DNA of 64,000 bases from Azospirillum sp. TSH100. Its GTDB lineage: Bacteria; Pseudomonadota; Alphaproteobacteria; Azospirillales; Azospirillaceae. A model generated the notes under the pieces. The model was not told the origin of the DNA. It did not search any database and saw only the letters and a list, made by a program, of their open reading frames with translations. Positions 54,425 through 63,881 of the stretch are shown in pieces. The position numbers were made by a program, and so were the translations under genes. The stretch is taken from NCBI RefSeq assembly GCF_004923295.1, contig NZ_CP039634.1:1454001-1518000 (forward strand), in the 5' to 3' direction. Position 1 is the first letter of the stretch. Each line of letters begins with the position of its first letter.

Positions 54425-54760
54425 TCAGCCCGCCGGCGTGCCCAGCAGGCTGTCCAGCGGAACGAAGCGGTCGGCCATCTTGCGAGCCTCCTCCTTGTGG
54501 ACCTTGAAGGTCTTTTCCGCGATGGCGTTGGAGACGACGAAGTCCTGGTACGCCCGTTCCAGATGGAAACGGTAGCGCGCCGACGTCCCCTCGTCGTCCA
54601 GTCCCTCCATCCCATGGTCCGCCGACAGGTAATCGTGGAAGCGTTGCAGGATGTGCAGGCGGTTTACATTCACCACGCGCTGATCATAGGTGACGTGGAA
54701 GAAGCGCAGGAAGTCTTCCGCGGTTTCCAGATCGTCGAGGTCGTCGGTGAAATCGCTCAT
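54425..54760 (-). CDS. nifW: Nitrogenase-stabilising/protective protein NifW
   Basis: The 111-residue protein fits NifW: 'DDLETAEDFLRFFHVTYDQR', 'VVNVNRLHILQRFHDYL' and 'YQDFVVSNAIAEKTFKVHK'. NifW associates with the MoFe protein and helps protect it from oxygen or assists late assembly. GAGGAG precedes the ATG. It starts 13 bases after cysE and is the last gene of the iscA-nifUSV-cysE-nifW operon here. Confidence 0.93.
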   Translation of the reverse strand: MSDFTDDLDDLETAEDFLRFFHVTYDQRVVNVNRLHILQRFHDYLSADHGMEGLDDEGTSARYRFHLERAYQDFVVSNAIAEKTFKVHKEEARKMADRFVPLDSLLGTPAG

Positions 54761-54773
54761 CGTCGAAGGCTCC

Positions 54774-55610
54774 TCACGCGTGCTGCTGGGTGGAAGGGGA
54801 GGGGGCGCACCCCTCCTGGTCGCAGATGTTGCCACAAGAGTTGCAGGCCACACCGTCCAAACGTATATCGTTCAGCCGAAATTCCGACAGGCGGATGCTT
54901 TTAGCAGGAAACTGTGACGTTTCGGTTGTGGTCTGGGCTTCAAGCCGGGCTTCGATCCGGTTGATGTGCTCGATCAGGCAGGCGATGGCCTTGCCGACCG
55001 GGTCGGGCATCAGGTGATGTTCCAGGTCGATGCCATGCGGGGACAACTGGCGCTGGGTTTCCGGCCGCATCACGCGGCCGGGGATTCCGATCACGGTCAT
55101 GCCCGGCGGCACCGGCTTGGTCACCACCGAATTGGCGCCTATCCGCGCGTTGGCGCCGACGGTGATCGGCCCCAGGATCTTGGCGCCGGCACCGACCAGC
55201 ACGCCATTCATCAGCGTCGGATGCCGCTTGCCCTTGGTCCAGGAGGTGCCGCCCAGCGTCACACCGTGATACAGCGTGACATCGTCGCCGACTTCCGCCG
55301 TCTCGCCGATCACCACGCCGGCGCCATGGTCGATGAAGAACCGGCGGCCGATGCCGGCGCCGGGATGGATGTCGATGTTGGTCAGCGCACGGGCGACATA
55401 GGACAGGAAGCGTGCCGGCCAGCGCAGCCCCCGCCGCCACGCCGCATTGGCGAAGCGATGGAATACCAGCGCATGGATGCCGGGATAGCAGGTGAGCACG
55501 TCGAAGACGTTGCGCGCCGCCGGGTCGCGGTCGAACACGCAGGCGACGTCTTCGCGCAGCAGGGCGACGACGCCCAATGAGCAGGTGGGCGAACTGGTGG
55601 GGTTCATCAT
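54774..55610 (-). CDS. cysE: Serine O-acetyltransferase (nif-linked) with Cys-rich tail
   Basis: The 278-residue enzyme has the left-handed beta-helix of CysE ('[20 protein letters not shown]', '[12 protein letters not shown]', '[16 protein letters not shown]') and makes O-acetylserine for cysteine, the sulfur source for NifS. After the fold it has an extra tail of about 60 residues ending in four cysteines (256, 259, 263, 268; '[14 protein letters not shown]'), not typical of CysE. It overlaps nifV by four bases (ATGA). Confidence 0.93.
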   Translation of the reverse strand: MMNPTSSPTCSLGVVALLREDVACVFDRDPAARNVFDVLTCYPGIHALVFHRFANAAWRRGLRWPARFLSYVARALTNIDIHPGAGIGRRFFIDHGAGVVIGETAEVGDDVTLYHGVTLGGTSWTKGKRHPTLMNGVLVGAGAKILGPITVGANARIGANSVVTKPVPPGMTVIGIPGRVMRPETQRQLSPHGIDLEHHLMPDPVGKAIACLIEHINRIEARLEAQTTTETSQFPAKSIRLSEFRLNDIRLDGVACNSCGNICDQEGCAPSPSTQQHA

Positions 55611-56743
55611 GTCGCCGCCTCCAGAAAGGCGTGCAGCTCCTCGGCCGTCGGCGGCCGTTTTGCACGGGTGGCGAGAGCCCGGACGCGCGGCAGCACAGCC
55701 TGGGCCGTGACGTCATCGCAGGCGATGCCGAGCCGCTCGTAGGCCAGCTTCACCGCCGCGGTGCCGGAATGTTTGCCCAGCACGATGCGGTGCTCACGCC
55801 CGACCTCGGCCGGGTCGAAATTCTGGTAGGTGGCGCGGTCGCGCAGCAGCCCGTCGACATGGATCCCGGCCTCGTGGGTGAAGACGGCGGCGCCGACGAT
55901 CGACTTGTTGACCGCCACCGGCCGGTTGGACGCCCGCTCCACCAGATCGCTGATGGTGCCGAGCGCCCGCGTCTCGATGCCGGTGTCGATGTGGTAGAGG
56001 TGCTTCAGCGACACCACCACCTCTTCCAGCGGGGCGTTGCCGGCGCGTTCGCCCAGGCCGTTCACCGTGGTGTTGACGTGGGTGGCGCCGCCCAGCACCG
56101 CCGCCAGCGAATTGGCGTTGGCGAGGCCCAGATCGTCATGGGCGTGGATCTCGATCTCCAGGTCGGTCGCCCGGCGGAGCCGTTCGATGCAGGCGCGCGT
56201 CTGGAAGGGGTCGAGCACGCCCAGCGTGTCGGCGAAGCGGAAGCGGCGGGCCCCGGCCTCCTGCGCCACCGTGGCGGCGGCGATCAGGAAATCCATGTCG
56301 GCGCGGGAGGAATCCTCGCCGCCGACGCTGACCTCCATCCCATGATCGCGCGCCTGTTTCACCCGGCGCTCGATCTCCGCCAATGCCCAGGCGCGGCTGC
56401 GCTTCAGCTTCCTCGTGATGTGGATGTCCGACACCGGCATCGACAGGTTGACGAAGCCGGTATTGCAGGAAAGCGCCGCCTTCAGGTCGGCGTCGTGCAT
56501 GCGGCACCACACCATCAGCCGGCCCTTCAGCCCCAGCGACGCCACGGCGCGGATGCCCTCGCGCTCCTCCTCGCCCATGGCGGGGATGCCGATCTCCTGT
56601 TCCGGCACGCCGGCGGCGTCGAGCGCCTTGGCGATGGCGATCTTCTCGTCGAGCGTGAAGGCGACGCCGGCGGTCTGCTCGCCGTCGCGCAGCGTGGTGT
56701 CGTTGATGGTGGCGAAGGTGGTGGTGGCGAAGGTGATGGGCAT
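55607..56743 (-). CDS. nifV: Homocitrate synthase NifV
   Basis: The 378-residue enzyme condenses acetyl-CoA with 2-oxoglutarate to give homocitrate, the organic ligand of FeMo-co. It has '[20 protein letters not shown]', '[16 protein letters not shown]' and '[14 protein letters not shown]', with the metal-binding Asp and His residues. Start '[18 protein letters not shown]'. It follows nifS after a 133-base gap and overlaps cysE by four bases. Confidence 0.96.
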   Translation of the reverse strand: MPITFATTTFATINDTTLRDGEQTAGVAFTLDEKIAIAKALDAAGVPEQEIGIPAMGEEEREGIRAVASLGLKGRLMVWCRMHDADLKAALSCNTGFVNLSMPVSDIHITRKLKRSRAWALAEIERRVKQARDHGMEVSVGGEDSSRADMDFLIAAATVAQEAGARRFRFADTLGVLDPFQTRACIERLRRATDLEIEIHAHDDLGLANANSLAAVLGGATHVNTTVNGLGERAGNAPLEEVVVSLKHLYHIDTGIETRALGTISDLVERASNRPVAVNKSIVGAAVFTHEAGIHVDGLLRDRATYQNFDPAEVGREHRIVLGKHSGTAAVKLAYERLGIACDDVTAQAVLPRVRALATRAKRPPTAEELHAFLEAAT

Positions 56744-56876
56744 GGGGGCACCTCGCGCGCGGGGAACACCTGTCCCCTTTGAGAAGTGTCGCAGGCCGGG
56801 CCGGGGACCCGCCCCGACGGGGTGTCGTCGGGCGGGGTGCCGGGACGGGCCATCGACCCGGCCTGCGATCTCGGTG

Positions 56877-58082
56877 TTAGGAATAAACGGGTGCGAACTC
56901 TTTCGGCCGTCCGGCTTCCTGCTGCCAGTAGGGCGACAGGCTGCGCAGCTTGGCGATGATGCCCGGCACCACGGCGATGACCCGGTCGATCTCCTCCTCC
57001 GTCGTGTCGCGCGACAGCGAGAAGCGGGTGGCGCCATGGGCGGCGGTATAGGGCACGCCCATGGCGCGCATGACGTGGCTGGGCTCCAGCGAGCCCGAGG
57101 TGCAGGCGGAGCCGGAGGACGCGGCGATGCCGGCCTCGTTCAGCAGCAGGAGGATCGCCTCGCCCTCGATATACTCGAAGGCGATGTTGCAGGTGTTGGG
57201 CAGACGGTCGTCCGGGTTGCCGGTGACGAAGCAGCTCGGCACCGCCGCCAGGATCGCCTGTTCCAGCCGGTCGCGCAGCGCCTTCACCCGCGTGTTCTCC
57301 TCGCCCATATGGACGAGCGCCAACTGGGCGGCGGCGCCCAGCCCGACGATGGCGGGCGCATTCTCGGTGCCGGCGCGCCGGGAGCGCTCCTGATGGCCGC
57401 CGCGCAGCATCGGGCGGAAGCGCAGGCCGCGCTTGACGTAGAGCGCGCCGATGCCCTTGGGGGCGTGCAGCTTGTGGCCGGACAGCGACAGCATGTCGAT
57501 GGCGCTGTCGGCCAGCTTCATCGGGATCTTGCCGACCGACTGCACCGCGTCGGTGTGGAAGACGGCGCCGACCTCCTTGGCCATGCGCGCCAACTCCTCG
57601 ACCGGGAAGATCGTCCCGGTCTCGTTGTTGGCCCACATGATGGAGACGATGGCCACCCGGTCGGACAATGCTGCGCGGTAGGCCTCCATGTCGAGGTTGC
57701 CCTTGTTGTCCACCGGGATGCGGTGGACGGTGTAGCCGCGCTTCTTCTCCAGATACTCGCAGAGCGCCAGCACGCCGGGGTGCTCGACCACGCTGGTGAC
57801 GATCTCGCGCTTTTTCGGATAGGCTTCCAGCGCCGACAGGATGGCGGTGTTGTCGCTTTCCGTCCCGCCGGAGGTGAAGACGATCTCGCTGTCATGGGCC
57901 GCGCCCAGCAAGGCCTGGACCTGCTTGCGCGCCCATTCGATCTTGCCGCCCACCGCGGCGCCGAAGCCGTGCATCGAGGACGGGTTGCCGAAATGCTCGG
58001 TGAAGAGCGGCAGCATCTCCTGCAGCACTTCCGGATCGACGCGGGTGGTGGCGTTGTTGTCGAGATAGATTCCCTGGCTCAT
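56877..58082 (-). CDS. nifS: Cysteine desulfurase NifS
   Basis: The 401-residue PLP enzyme releases sulfur from cysteine for nitrogenase clusters. PLP lysine 204 is in '[12 protein letters not shown]' and the persulfide Cys 327 in '[17 protein letters not shown]'. The N-terminus '[16 protein letters not shown]' is standard. It is 14 bases after nifU, so the pair is cotranscribed. Confidence 0.97.
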   Translation of the reverse strand: MSQGIYLDNNATTRVDPEVLQEMLPLFTEHFGNPSSMHGFGAAVGGKIEWARKQVQALLGAAHDSEIVFTSGGTESDNTAILSALEAYPKKREIVTSVVEHPGVLALCEYLEKKRGYTVHRIPVDNKGNLDMEAYRAALSDRVAIVSIMWANNETGTIFPVEELARMAKEVGAVFHTDAVQSVGKIPMKLADSAIDMLSLSGHKLHAPKGIGALYVKRGLRFRPMLRGGHQERSRRAGTENAPAIVGLGAAAQLALVHMGEENTRVKALRDRLEQAILAAVPSCFVTGNPDDRLPNTCNIAFEYIEGEAILLLLNEAGIAASSGSACTSGSLEPSHVMRAMGVPYTAAHGATRFSLSRDTTEEEIDRVIAVVPGIIAKLRSLSPYWQQEAGRPKEFAPVYS

Positions 58083-58097
58083 GGTCTGGCGCTCCCC

Positions 58098-59021
58098 TTA
58101 GCCCGCATGGGCCGGCATGAGGGACGCGGGTTTGACCCGCACGAACTCGCCGAGCTTCTCGACCAGCTTCATCTGCACGCCCATCATCGTGCCGGCCGAC
58201 TGCGAACAGCCGGAGCAGGCGCCGGAGAGCCGCACATAGATGTCCTTGCCGTCGATGTCGACCAGCTCCACGTCGCCGCCGTCGCGCTGGATCTGCGGGC
58301 GCATCTCCTCGATGGCGCTCATGATGGCCTGCATGCGCTGGACGTTCGTCAGCTTCGGCGCCGCAGCCGGTTCCGCCTTGGGTTCCAGCGGCTTGATGGC
58401 GTCCAGCCCGACGGTGCCGGGGGCATGCCTGGCGGCGGGCTTCAGGGCGCCGGTCTTCGCCAGCACCTCCTCCAGCACCTCCTCGATCTTCTCGTGACAG
58501 GTCTGGCAGGAGCCGCCTGCCTTGGTGTAGTGGGTGACCTCCTCCAGCGTGGTCAGGCCGTTGACGGTCACCGCGCGCTCGATCATGGCGGCGTCGACGC
58601 CGAAGCATTTGCAGACCAGCTCGCCTTCCTCATGGTCGTCTTCCCACGCCTCGCCCTTGTAGTTGGCGATGGCGGCACGCAGCGCCTCGGCGCCCATGAC
58701 GGAACAGTGCATCTTCTCCGGCGGCAGGCCGCCCAGATACTCGGCGATGTCACGGTTGGTCAGTGTCAGCGCCTCATCCACCGTCTTGCCAATGATCATC
58801 TCGGTCAGCGCGGAGCTTGAGGCGATGGCCGAGCCGCAGCCGAAGGTCTGGAACTTCGCATCCAGGATGATCTGGGTGTCTGGATCGACCTTCAGCATCA
58901 GACGCAGCGCGTCGCCGCAAGTGATGGAGCCGACCTCGCCGACCGCGTTGGCGCTGTCCAGGACACCGGAGTTCTTCGGGTTGAAGAAGTGTTCCTTGAC
59001 CTTGTCGGTGTAGTTCCACAT
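58098..59021 (-). CDS. nifU: Nitrogenase Fe-S scaffold protein NifU
   Basis: The 307-residue modular scaffold has an IscU-like N-domain with Cys 35, 62 and 106, a central [2Fe-2S] domain with Cys 137, 139, 172 and 175, and a C-terminal Nfu domain with Cys 269 and 272 ('[10 protein letters not shown]'). All cluster ligands are present. It accepts sulfur from NifS and builds clusters for nitrogenase. An Ala/Pro-rich linker joins the last two domains. Confidence 0.97.
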   Translation of the reverse strand: MWNYTDKVKEHFFNPKNSGVLDSANAVGEVGSITCGDALRLMLKVDPDTQIILDAKFQTFGCGSAIASSSALTEMIIGKTVDEALTLTNRDIAEYLGGLPPEKMHCSVMGAEALRAAIANYKGEAWEDDHEEGELVCKCFGVDAAMIERAVTVNGLTTLEEVTHYTKAGGSCQTCHEKIEEVLEEVLAKTGALKPAARHAPGTVGLDAIKPLEPKAEPAAAPKLTNVQRMQAIMSAIEEMRPQIQRDGGDVELVDIDGKDIYVRLSGACSGCSQSAGTMMGVQMKLVEKLGEFVRVKPASLMPAHAG

Positions 59022-59078
59022 GTCGCTGCTGCCTTTCCGTGGGGTGCGCGCCTAGGGGAAGAATGTCCGGGAGCGGAA

Positions 59079-59474
59079 TCAGTGAGTGGAGTAGGGGGCC
59101 GACGAGCCGCAGCTCGACGAAGAGGTCGAGCAGGAGCCGCCCCCGCCTTCGCCAGCCGAGAAGGACTTGCCGCAGCCGCAGCTGCTGGTCGCGTTCGGGT
59201 TGTCGAACTTGAAGCCGGAGCCTTCGATGCCCTCGACGAAATCGACCACCACGCCGCTGAGAAAGGGCTGGCTGTTGGCGTCGACGAAGATGGTGACGGG
59301 ACCGAAGCTGAGCACCGTGTCATCGTCGCCGGCCGCCGCCTCCAGGCCCATCTGGTATTTCAGGCCGGCGCAGCCGCCGTCGGTCACCGCGATCCGCAGG
59401 CCGGCCGCCGCACCGCCGGATTTCGCCAGGACCCGTTCCAGAGTGGAAACCGCCGCATCCGTCAGAGTCACCAT
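59079..59474 (-). CDS. Nif-linked A-type Fe-S carrier (IscA family) with Ser/Cys tail
   Basis: The 131-residue protein has the A-type motif Cys in 'TDGGCAGLKYQMGLE' and the C-terminal pair in 'SCGCGKSF' (Cys 99 and 101). It then continues for 28 residues into a Gly/Ser tail with two more cysteines (115, 122). It carries iron or clusters for nitrogenase maturation. It leads the operon: GAGGAG before the ATG and a sigma-54 promoter about 57 bases upstream. Confidence 0.93.
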   Translation of the reverse strand: MVTLTDAAVSTLERVLAKSGGAAAGLRIAVTDGGCAGLKYQMGLEAAAGDDDTVLSFGPVTIFVDANSQPFLSGVVVDFVEGIEGSGFKFDNPNATSSCGCGKSFSAGEGGGGSCSTSSSSCGSSAPYSTH

Positions 59475-59530
59475 GTCCCGCCTCCTCAAGCCGCGTTGCC
59501 GGGGATGCCGGCCGATCTGACGAGGAGTAG

Positions 59531-59546
59531 AGCAAGGGCTGTGCCA
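59531..59546 (-). promoter_or_regulatory. Sigma-54 promoter of iscA-nifUSV-cysE-nifW
   Basis: On the minus strand TGGCACAGCCCTTGCT matches the RpoN consensus with the invariant GG and GC. It points at the iscA gene, whose ATG is 57 bases downstream. Confidence 0.92.
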
Positions 59547-59646
59547 ATCAGGTAAGCAATTGATTTTCAATAATTGTCAGGTCGGGCGGCCGTGGTGAAA
59601 GTCTGACAATGTTCTGAACACGAACCATTTTGTCGGGTTTGGCGCG

Positions 59647-59662
59647 TGTCGCTTTTGCGACA
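59647..59662. promoter_or_regulatory. NifA upstream activator site
   Basis: TGTCGCTTTTGCGACA is an exact TGT-N10-ACA site and differs by one base from the site upstream of fixA. It lies about 100 bases upstream of the iscA sigma-54 promoter and, facing the other way, about 125 bases before the TPR-like gene. Confidence 0.87.
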
Positions 59663-59743
59663 GCCGCGACACTTCGCCGCACAAAAATAATGTGGTCTTT
59701 CCCTGTGTCTGCGCGCGTACCATTGGGACGTCGTCGGTGCGTC

Positions 59744-59758
59744 GGATGATTGATTGCG
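59744..59758 (+). promoter_or_regulatory. Weak sigma-54-like element before the TPR-like gene
   Basis: GG and GC are ten bases apart and the -12 side reads TTGC, but the -24 side (CGGATG) is a poor match to TGGCAC. If real, it would put the TPR-like gene in the nif regulon through the shared NifA site. Confidence 0.25.
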
Positions 59759-59786
59759 TCAGCGGGAAATACAGGCGAGGGAAGCG

Positions 59787-60311
59787 ATGAGCGACGAACC
59801 GATCGAACTCAGGATGTCGAACGGCCGCATGGCCTTCGGCGACGTGCCGGAACAGATCGACGAGCTGTTGCAGGAGGCAGTGAAGGCCCGTGACGTGCCT
59901 GACGCCTGCGAGGCCTTGCTGTGGGAAGCCCATCGCAAAGGACCGCGGGTGCTGCCGGTCTTCTACGCGCTCTACAAATTCTACTTCAACCGCAAGAAGC
60001 TGGCGGAGGCGGAACGGGTGGCCCGCATCGGGCTGGATGCCGCCGCACTCCAGGGCGGCTTTTCCGCCGACTGGTCGCGGCTGACGGCGGGCTCCACCGA
60101 CTGGACGGCGGCCGGACCGGCGCGCTTCTTCCTGTTCACCATGAAGGCGCTGGCCTTCATCGAACTGCGCCGCCACAACCGTGACAAGGCGCTGGCGATC
60201 CTTGGCAAGATGGCGGAGATCGACCCGGTGGATCAGGTCGGCTACGGCACCATCGCCGCGCTTGCCCGTGGACTGGGCAATGGAACGGAGGGAGAGGGCG
60301 GGGCGGCGTAG
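59787..60311 (+). CDS. TPR-like helical protein divergent from the nif operon
   Basis: The 174-residue protein is all-helical with repeats reminiscent of TPR ('LLQEAVKARDVPDACEALLW', 'YKFYFNRKKLAEAERVARIG', 'FIELRRHNRDKALAILGKMA'). It has no signal peptide. I do not recognise a named family. Its divergent placement from iscA with a shared NifA site suggests a part in nitrogenase maturation as a scaffold or adaptor. An in-frame upstream start is possible; the ATG at 'MSDEPIELRMSNGRMAFG' follows GGAAGC. Confidence 0.7.
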   Translation: MSDEPIELRMSNGRMAFGDVPEQIDELLQEAVKARDVPDACEALLWEAHRKGPRVLPVFYALYKFYFNRKKLAEAERVARIGLDAAALQGGFSADWSRLTAGSTDWTAAGPARFFLFTMKALAFIELRRHNRDKALAILGKMAEIDPVDQVGYGTIAALARGLGNGTEGEGGAA

Positions 60312-60321
60312 CGGCGCCCAC

Positions 60322-60362
60322 AAAAAAAGCCCCCCGGCCCAGGGGGGAACCGGGCCGGGGGC
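60322..60362 (-). terminator. Terminator of the alkene reductase gene
   Basis: A GC-rich stem of about 11 bp (GCCCCCCGGCCC with GGGCCGGGGGC, one bulge) ends in a run of seven T on the minus strand, about 90 bases after the reductase stop codon. Confidence 0.85.
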
Positions 60363-60453
60363 AGCGGGGATTTGCGTCTCACGACGCTCTCACGACGCGC
60401 TCTCACGTCGAGAGCTATTGCGGCCCCGCCGGGGTCGTGGGGCCGCAATTCCG

Positions 60454-61584
60454 TCAGGCGGCGACGGACTCCAGGGCCGGATAGTCGGTGTAGCCCTTGA
60501 CGTCGCCGCCGTAATAGGTGGTGCGGTCCGGTTCGGCCAGCGACGCGCCGACGCGGAAGCGGGCGGGCAGGTCCGGGTTGGCGATGAAGGCCTCGCCGAA
60601 GCTGACCGCGTCGGCCTCACCCTTGGCGAGCGTGGCATCGGCGTCACTGCGGCTGTAGCCGCCATTCAGGATGAACGGACCCTTGAAGGCGGCGCGCAGG
60701 GCGGACGCCACATGCGGCGTGCCCTCCGGCGGAGCCATGTGATGGCCGGGCCGCCCCTCGATCACATGCAGATAGGCGAGGTTGAACGGGTTCAACGCTT
60801 TGGTGATCGCCAGGAAATGCGGCAGCGGGTCGCTGTCCTTCATGTCGTTGAAGGCACCGGTCGGCGACAGGCGGACGCCGATGCGGCCGGCACCGACGGC
60901 ATGGGCCGTGGCCTCCAGGATCTCCAGCAGGAAGCGGCAGCGGTTCTCCACCGTTCCGCCATACTGGTCGGTGCGGGTGTTGGTGCCGTCGCGCAGGAAT
61001 TGGTCGATCAGATAGCCGTTGGCCGCGTGGATTTCGACGCCGTCCAGGCCGGCGTCGAACACCGCGCGCTTGGCGGCATCGGCGAAATGGCGGACCAGAG
61101 CGGGGATCTCGGAGGCTTCAAGGGCGCGCGGCACCGGAAAGGGCTCCATGCCGGCGCCGGTGTAGAGCTGGCCCTTCGCTGCGATGGCCGAGGGGGCGAC
61201 CGGGGCGGCGCCGTTCGGCTGGAAGCGCGGGTGGGAAATCCGGCCGACATGCCAGAGCTGGGTGACGATCCGCCCGCCGGCGGTGTGCACGGCGTCCGCA
61301 ACCGCGCGCCAAGCCAGGGTCTGGGCATCGGTGTGGATGCCCGGCGTGTTGGGATAGCCCTGGGCGGTGTCGCAGACCTGCGTCGCCTCGGTGATGATCA
61401 GGCCGGCCGAGGCGCGCTGCGCATAATATTCGGCGGTCAGCGCGGTCGGGCAGTTGCCTTCGCCGGCGCGGCTGCGGGTCATCGGCGCCATGACCACGCG
61501 GTTCGGCAGCTCGATCGCGCCGAGGCGCAGCGGGGTGAACAGGTCCGGGGTTGCGGTGCTGTGCGGATCGGTGCTGTGCGGCAT
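60454..61584 (-). CDS. Old Yellow Enzyme alkene reductase
   Basis: The 376-residue FMN barrel enzyme has 'LFTPLRLGAIELPNRVVMAP', 'QLWHVGRISHP', the substrate pair in 'VEIHAANGYLIDQF' (His, Asn), and 'RTDQYGGTVENRCRFLLEI'. It reduces activated C=C bonds, nitro esters or quinones with NAD(P)H (NemA-like). It is divergent from a TetR gene, with two operator-like palindromes between them, so it is probably induced by electrophiles. Confidence 0.93.
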   Translation of the reverse strand: MPHSTDPHSTATPDLFTPLRLGAIELPNRVVMAPMTRSRAGEGNCPTALTAEYYAQRASAGLIITEATQVCDTAQGYPNTPGIHTDAQTLAWRAVADAVHTAGGRIVTQLWHVGRISHPRFQPNGAAPVAPSAIAAKGQLYTGAGMEPFPVPRALEASEIPALVRHFADAAKRAVFDAGLDGVEIHAANGYLIDQFLRDGTNTRTDQYGGTVENRCRFLLEILEATAHAVGAGRIGVRLSPTGAFNDMKDSDPLPHFLAITKALNPFNLAYLHVIEGRPGHHMAPPEGTPHVASALRAAFKGPFILNGGYSRSDADATLAKGEADAVSFGEAFIANPDLPARFRVGASLAEPDRTTYYGGDVKGYTDYPALESVAA

Positions 61585-61621
61585 GGCGGGACTACCCCCT
61601 GTTGGGCAAATCAGCTTGTAT

Positions 61622-61637
61622 GTATGTGAGTACATAC
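61622..61637. promoter_or_regulatory. TetR-type operator 1
   Basis: The palindrome GTATGTGAGTACATAC lies between the divergent reductase and regulator genes. Its reverse strand starts AAGTATGTA, the same as operator 2. Confidence 0.65.
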
Positions 61638-61661
61638 TTGAACCCAAGCCTGCCGCTTGTC

Positions 61662-61681
61662 AAGTATGTATCTGCATACTT
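61662..61681. promoter_or_regulatory. TetR-type operator 2
   Basis: AAGTATGTATCTGCATACTT is a palindrome with seven-bp arms, ending four bases before the TetR start codon. Repressor binding here would block its own translation start region and both promoters. Confidence 0.7.
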
Positions 61682-61684
61682 ATT

Positions 61685-62383
61685 ATGACGCTGACGGGAC
61701 GCACCGGAGAGGGACGGGTTTTGGACGCAAGCAAGGAAGCTGACGGCTGTTGCCCCGGTAACGGCACCGAGGGTGCCTGCGAGGGCGGGGGGCGCAAACG
61801 CGACCGGGCCGCGACCGAGGGGGCGCTGCTCGACGCTGCCAAGCTGGTGTTCGCCGAACGCGGCTTCGACGCGGCGACGACGCGTGAGATTGCTGGGCGG
61901 GCCGGGGTCAACGAACAGCTGATCCAGCGCTATTTCTCAGGCAAGAGCGGGCTGCTGCTGGCGGTGGTGGAGCGCTATTGGCGCGAGGAATCGGGCGGCT
62001 GCGCCCTGCCGCCTCCGCACGAGGATCTGGAGACCGACCTCGCCCGCTTCCTGCACGCCCAGCTGAAGCACAGCTGGGAGTGCCGCGACTTCACCCGTGT
62101 CGTGCTGGCCCGTGCCCTGGTCGATCCGGCGATCGCCGATGAGATGGCCCGAACCCTGTCGCAGAGCCGCATCCCCTGTCTCGTGAAGCGGCTGGAGGGG
62201 CATCGCGACCGTGGCGCCATCGCCGCCGACGCCGACCTCGCCAATGTGGCGGCCGGCATCGCGACGCTCAGCTTCGGTTTGGGCTTCCTCGATCAGGTGG
62301 TGTTCGGCCGTGACGATGCCGGCATCTGCGCGATGGTCGGCACGCTGGCCCACACCATCGCCCATGGCCTGACGCCGCGGTAG
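61685..62383 (+). CDS. TetR-family transcriptional regulator
   Basis: The 232-residue protein has a basic N-terminal extension and then a TetR helix-turn-helix 'TREIAGRAGVNEQLIQRYFS' and 'GKSGLLLAVV'. The C-terminal half is the ligand domain. It probably represses itself and the divergent alkene reductase through the two palindromes. The ATG lies so close to operator 2 that a later in-frame start is possible, but the DNA-binding domain begins only at about residue 40 and would be kept. Confidence 0.9.
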   Translation: MTLTGRTGEGRVLDASKEADGCCPGNGTEGACEGGGRKRDRAATEGALLDAAKLVFAERGFDAATTREIAGRAGVNEQLIQRYFSGKSGLLLAVVERYWREESGGCALPPPHEDLETDLARFLHAQLKHSWECRDFTRVVLARALVDPAIADEMARTLSQSRIPCLVKRLEGHRDRGAIAADADLANVAAGIATLSFGLGFLDQVVFGRDDAGICAMVGTLAHTIAHGLTPR

Positions 62384-62400
62384 GCCGCAAGTTCTAACGG

Positions 62401-63327
62401 TTACTCCGCAGCGGCGGCCGCGCGGGTGGTGGCGCGGTGGCTGTGCACCGCGTCGGCGGTGAAGACGGCCAGCGCCACCCAGATGCAGGCGAAGGTGATG
62501 GCGTGGCCGCGCGTGAACGCCTCGCCATAGACCAGCACGCCCAGCAGGAGCTGCCCGGTCGGCCCGACATATTGCAGCAGCCCCATGGTGGTCAGCGTCA
62601 GCCGTCCCGCGCCGATCATGAACAGCACCAGCGGCACCGCCGTCATCGGCCCGGCCAGCACCAGCAGGGTGCTCTCGCCCCAGCCATGACCGAAGGCGCC
62701 GTCACTGCCCACCCACAGCAGATAGCCGAGTGCGGCCGGCAGCAGCAGGGCGGTTTCCACCAGCAGGCCGATCACCGGATCGATCGCCGCCTTCTTGCGT
62801 ACCAGGGCATAGAAACCGAAGGATAGCGCCAGCGACAGGGCAACCCAGGGCACGGCGCCATAGCTGGCGACGAGGCTGCCGACGCCGGCCGTGGCGATGG
62901 CGACCGCCAGCATTCGCCCGCGGCTGAGCCGTTCATGCAGGAACAGCACGCCCAGCAGCACATTGATCAGCGGGTTGATGAAATAGCCCAGGCTGGCCTC
63001 GACCAGCCGGTTGTTCACCACCGCCCAGATGAAGACCGTCCAGTTGATGGTGACCAGCAGGGTGGTGACCACCAGGATGCCCAGCCGGCGCCAACTGCCC
63101 ACCGCCAGGACGACGGCCGCCGGTCCGCGCGTCACCAGCACGATGACGCCGACCAGCAGCACCGTCCAAACCACGCGGTGGGCGACGATCTCCACCGCGC
63201 CGACATCGCCCAGCGATTTGAAGAAGACCGGGTTGACCAGCCCCCAGATCAGGTAGGAGGAGAGCGCCGCGACGAACGCCGCGGTCGTGGAGGTCGGGGC
63301 CTTGGCGGGCGGCAGGGTCTGAACCAT
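62401..63327 (-). CDS. rarD: RarD-type EamA transporter
   Basis: The 308-residue membrane protein has about ten helices and the RarD pattern 'YLIWGLVNPVFFKSLGDVGA', 'EIVAHRVVWTVLLVG', 'NWTVFIWAVVNNRLVEASLG' and 'LLQYVGPTGQLLLGV'. RarD proteins are exporters related to chloramphenicol sensitivity; the substrate is unknown. It converges on the TetR gene. Confidence 0.9.
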   Translation of the reverse strand: MVQTLPPAKAPTSTTAAFVAALSSYLIWGLVNPVFFKSLGDVGAVEIVAHRVVWTVLLVGVIVLVTRGPAAVVLAVGSWRRLGILVVTTLLVTINWTVFIWAVVNNRLVEASLGYFINPLINVLLGVLFLHERLSRGRMLAVAIATAGVGSLVASYGAVPWVALSLALSFGFYALVRKKAAIDPVIGLLVETALLLPAALGYLLWVGSDGAFGHGWGESTLLVLAGPMTAVPLVLFMIGAGRLTLTTMGLLQYVGPTGQLLLGVLVYGEAFTRGHAITFACIWVALAVFTADAVHSHRATTRAAAAAE

Positions 63328-63430
63328 ACCGTCCGTTTAGCACATTGTTTGTGCAATCCGGCAGCGGGCCGCCGAACATGGCCGGGCTGCGCGGTCGGCA
63401 TCGCTGTCTGCCACCCTCGGTCCTTGCATG

Positions 63431-63457
63431 AAAAAGCCCCGCAGAAGCGGGGCTTTC
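63431..63457 (-). terminator. Terminator of grxD
   Basis: A perfect eight-bp stem (AGCCCCGC with GCGGGGCT) with an AGAA loop ends in TTTTTC on the minus strand, some 27 bases after the grxD stop. Confidence 0.9.
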
Positions 63458-63483
63458 TCGCAGCCGTCGGACCGGCGACGCGG

Positions 63484-63819
<336 letters not shown>

Positions 63820-63881
63820 GACTTGGGTAACCCTTCCGATTGGGCCCGGCGGTGCCGCGGCCTTGTCCGTTGCGACTTTGA

